Of a stretch of DNA of 8,094 bases, positions 7,111 to 8,094 are shown one piece after another. Both the position numbers and the translations under genes were made by a program. Every line of letters starts with the position of its first letter. Within the stretch, counting starts at the first letter, position 1. Origin of the DNA: Planctomycetaceae bacterium (lineage in GTDB: Bacteria > Planctomycetota > Planctomycetia > Isosphaerales > Isosphaeraceae); contig JAFANO010000079.1 in the NCBI GenBank assembly GCA_019232645.1, positions 1 to 8,094 on the forward strand. Direction: 5' to 3'. The notes under the pieces were generated by a model. That model was not told the DNA's origin and did not search any database. It worked only from the letters and a program-made list of their open reading frames with translations.

Positions 7111-7233
7111 GTGTGCTACTCCTTAGAGCTAGGCTGAGTTGATGACTCCCACGCTGGACTTTGAGGCCGGCGTGGGCCATCTCGGTTTCATGTGTGTTAC
7201 TCCGTAGAGCTAGGTTGAGTTGATGACTCCCAC
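7072..7233. repeat. Tandem 81-bp direct repeat spanning the gene start
   Basis: Unit 7072-7152 and unit 7153-7233 abut exactly and match at 75 of 81 bases. Each contains, on the minus strand, a ribosome site (AAGGAG or CGGAG), eight spacer bases, an ATG and the first 13 codons of the PEID-tailed protein (MK-x-RW-x-TPASKSS). The left unit is the functional start at 7110; the right unit lies upstream. The length is a multiple of three, so both ATGs are in phase, but stop codons lie between them. Confidence 0.95.
7129..7191 (-). CDS. Possible 20-aa upstream leader peptide
   Basis: The upstream repeat unit gives the frame MKPRWPTPASKSSVGVINSA, with CGGAG eight bases before its ATG and a TAG stop 18 bases before the main ATG at 7110. 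Its first 13 residues differ from the start of the PEID-tailed protein at only two positions (Ser3 to Pro, Arg6 to Pro). It has no hydrophobic core, so it is not a signal peptide. It may be translated as a leader that affects the next gene, or be a non-functional by-product of duplication. Confidence 0.4.
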   Translation of the reverse strand: MKPRWPTPASKSSVGVINSA

Positions 7234-7239
7234 AAGAAT

Positions 7240-7268
7240 AATAAATTTCCTGAGAGTCGGGATTACAA
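7240..7268 (-). promoter_or_regulatory. Candidate promoter of the PEID-tailed gene
   Basis: On the minus strand TTGTAA (7268-7263) is followed after 17 bases by TTTATT (7245-7240). Both are imperfect sigma-70-type boxes. Transcription would begin near 7233, at the edge of the tandem repeat, so the mRNA would carry both repeat units. The match is modest. Confidence 0.3.
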
Positions 7269-7330
7269 CCAGGAATCGGGTGAGGGCACCAGGATGGGCG
7301 AAAATATGGTTCATCCGGAGGAAGCGTTTG

Positions 7331-7380
7331 TTAAAATTATTTACATAGTTATATTTATAATAAAGTTTAATATTTTGTTT
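7331..7380. other. Extremely AT-rich 50-bp patch
   Basis: Only 4 of 50 bases are G or C, against a strongly GC-rich background. It adjoins the downstream end of the ISL3 transposase remnant and is probably the terminal part of that element or foreign DNA brought in with it. Confidence 0.55.
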
Positions 7381-7525
7381 CATGGATCGCCAGGACCTTA
7401 AAGCTTGGAGAACTCCTTATCCCGGAATCCATAGGCTTGCCGTTTCATCGACTTGATCGTTTTATTCGTTCCCTCCAATGGACCAGATGTGATCATCACG
7501 TCGTAGTAGGCCAACAGCCCACCAT
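7367..7525 (-). pseudogene. ISL3-family transposase, C-terminal remnant with frameshift
   Basis: On the minus strand the frame reads GGLLAYYDVMITSGPLEG, then TNKTIKSMKRQAYGFRD and KEFSKL before a TAA at 7400-7398. This is the conserved C-terminal end of ISL3 (IS204/IS1001-type) transposases, including the Glu of GPLEG thought to belong to the DDE triad. Skipping one T after the KL codons restores KVLAIHETKY, then TAA at 7369-7367, which matches the usual family ending (K-I/V-LALHETKY). One inserted base has therefore broken the end of the gene. The upstream bulk of the transposase is missing, because an IS3-family element begins at about 7528. It cannot be active. Confidence 0.85.
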
Positions 7526-7586
7526 AGTGGACCCTGAAAACCGGACCACCGGCCAAGCTACTCCGATGGCCCAGCAAAGGGGTGAG

Positions 7587-7822
7587 ATGGCAGGCAAGCG
7601 GAAGGTCCATACGGCGGCGTTCAAGGCCCGGGTCGCCCCGGCTCCCCTCAAGGGGGATCGCACCGTCAACGAACTGGCCGGGCAGTTCGACGTCCACCCG
7701 ACGCTGATCCACGCCTGGAAGGAGCAGCTCTTGGCCGGGGCGGAGGCGATCTCCACCAGGCCGAGCTCTTCGAGCCGATCGGTCGGCTCCAGATGGAACT
7801 GGAGTGGCTCCAAAAAAGATGA
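7587..7822 (+). pseudogene. IS3-family OrfA (helix-turn-helix), frameshifted
   Basis: From ATG 7587, with a purine-rich AGGGG site just upstream, the product opens MAGKRKVHTAAFKARVAPAP and continues through ELAGQFDVHPTLIHAWKEQL. This is the helix-turn-helix DNA-binding head of IS3 OrfA proteins. After GAEAI at about 7750 the frame leaves the family: it continues to 7835 as Ser/Arg-rich nonsense. The expected tail QAELFEPIGRLQMELEWLQKR is found in another frame from about 7754 to the TGA at 7820-7822. A short deletion between the two blocks explains this, since relatives have extra residues here. The leucine-zipper-like tail is thus cut off from the DNA-binding head. OrfB starts inside the TGA of the tail frame (ATGA). 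Confidence 0.8.
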
Positions 7823-8094
7823 GTTCTTTACGTGAGCATGTGATTTCAATGATCGACGGCGGCCATCCGGCCCTGAGCGTCCGCCGCGAGTGTGAACGGC
7901 TCGGCCTGAACCGGTCGAGCCTCTACTACGAGCCGGCCGGCGCGACGGCCGAGGACCTGCGGCTGATGCGGCTGATCGACGAGCAGTACACGCGCCAGCC
8001 CGTCTACGGCAGCCGGCGCATGGCCGTGTGGCTGAAGGAGGACTGTGGCGAGCCGGTCAACCGCAAGCGGGTGCAGCGGCTGATGCGCCTCATG
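7819..8094 (+). CDS. IS3-family OrfB transposase, N-terminal part
   Basis: From ATG 7819 the frame is open to the end of the window, giving 92 residues: MSSLREHVISMIDGGHPALS through ECERLGLNRSSLYYEP (the HTH_21-like region) to DEQYTRQPVYGSRRMAVWL and NRKRVQRLMRLM. These are the typical opening blocks of IS3 (IS150/IS2-like) OrfB, ahead of the rve integrase core. The DDE residues lie beyond the edge. The start overlaps the stop of the OrfA tail frame as ATGA, and a run of six A followed by G (7812-7818) lies just before it, as often seen where OrfAB fusions form by frameshifting. With OrfA broken, any fusion from the OrfA start is doubtful. Confidence 0.85.
   Translation, partial: MSSLREHVISMIDGGHPALSVRRECERLGLNRSSLYYEPAGATAEDLRLMRLIDEQYTRQPVYGSRRMAVWLKEDCGEPVNRKRVQRLMRLM

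Larger units (their letters stand above)
7528..8094 (+). mobile_element. IS3-family element, left part, continues past the window
   Basis: The left end is placed at about 7528, where TGGACCCTGAAAACCGGACC begins, since homology to the interrupted ISL3 gene stops there. It is followed by orfA and orfB in the usual IS3 order. The right inverted repeat and target duplication lie outside the window, so the exact end is unproven. Confidence 0.7.

Noticed and set aside
6764..7180. Minus-strand frame of 138 codons crossing the repeat and the PEID-tailed gene
   Set aside because: It overlaps the real gene in another frame. Its internal MAHAG-KVQR repeat is only a consequence of the 81-bp duplication, and its C-terminal part is Arg-rich nonsense.

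Overview
The window is GC-rich DNA in which genes use GTG or ATG starts behind AAGGAG/GGAG ribosome sites. This and the gene content suggest a Planctomycetota chromosome, possibly of the Isosphaerales. That placement is an inference from style, not from a marker gene. No rRNA, tRNA or CRISPR array was seen.

Layout. (1) 1-577 is a leader without a convincing gene; it ends in a perfect 18-bp AT-rich palindrome. (2) 578-2812 (+) encodes a large membrane-anchored SPFH/Band 7 (flotillin-like) protein with a long coiled coil. (3) 2955-4049 (-) is a convergent GT-B glycosyltransferase. (4) 4050-4790 is a long gap without a supported gene. (5) 4791-6413 (-) is an exosortase fused to a CPBP-type intramembrane protease, the architecture called exosortase E (XrtE). 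(6) 6414-6789 is a gap rich in inverted and direct repeats. (7) 6790-7110 (-) is a small Gly-rich secreted protein ending in an APEIDPG motif, a hydrophobic segment and RFRRK, which is a VPEID-CTERM-type sorting tail. (8) 7072-7233 is a tandem 81-bp duplication that copies the ribosome site, start codon and first 13 codons of that small gene. (9) 7367-8094 is a nested transposon scar: the frameshifted C-terminal end of an ISL3-family transposase, interrupted by an IS3-family element that runs off the right edge.

The most interesting unit is the pair in (5) and (7). A sorting enzyme and what is probably its dedicated substrate sit next to each other on the same strand, with no exopolysaccharide cluster in view. 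The small protein would be exported by its signal peptide and held in the membrane by its C-terminal tail. The exosortase domain would then cleave it near PEID, and the fused protease may act on the tail or on another protein. The duplicated leader just upstream suggests translational control or recent local rearrangement. The glycosyltransferase lies downstream on the same strand and could modify a surface product, but a 741-bp gap separates it from xrtE, so no operon can be claimed.
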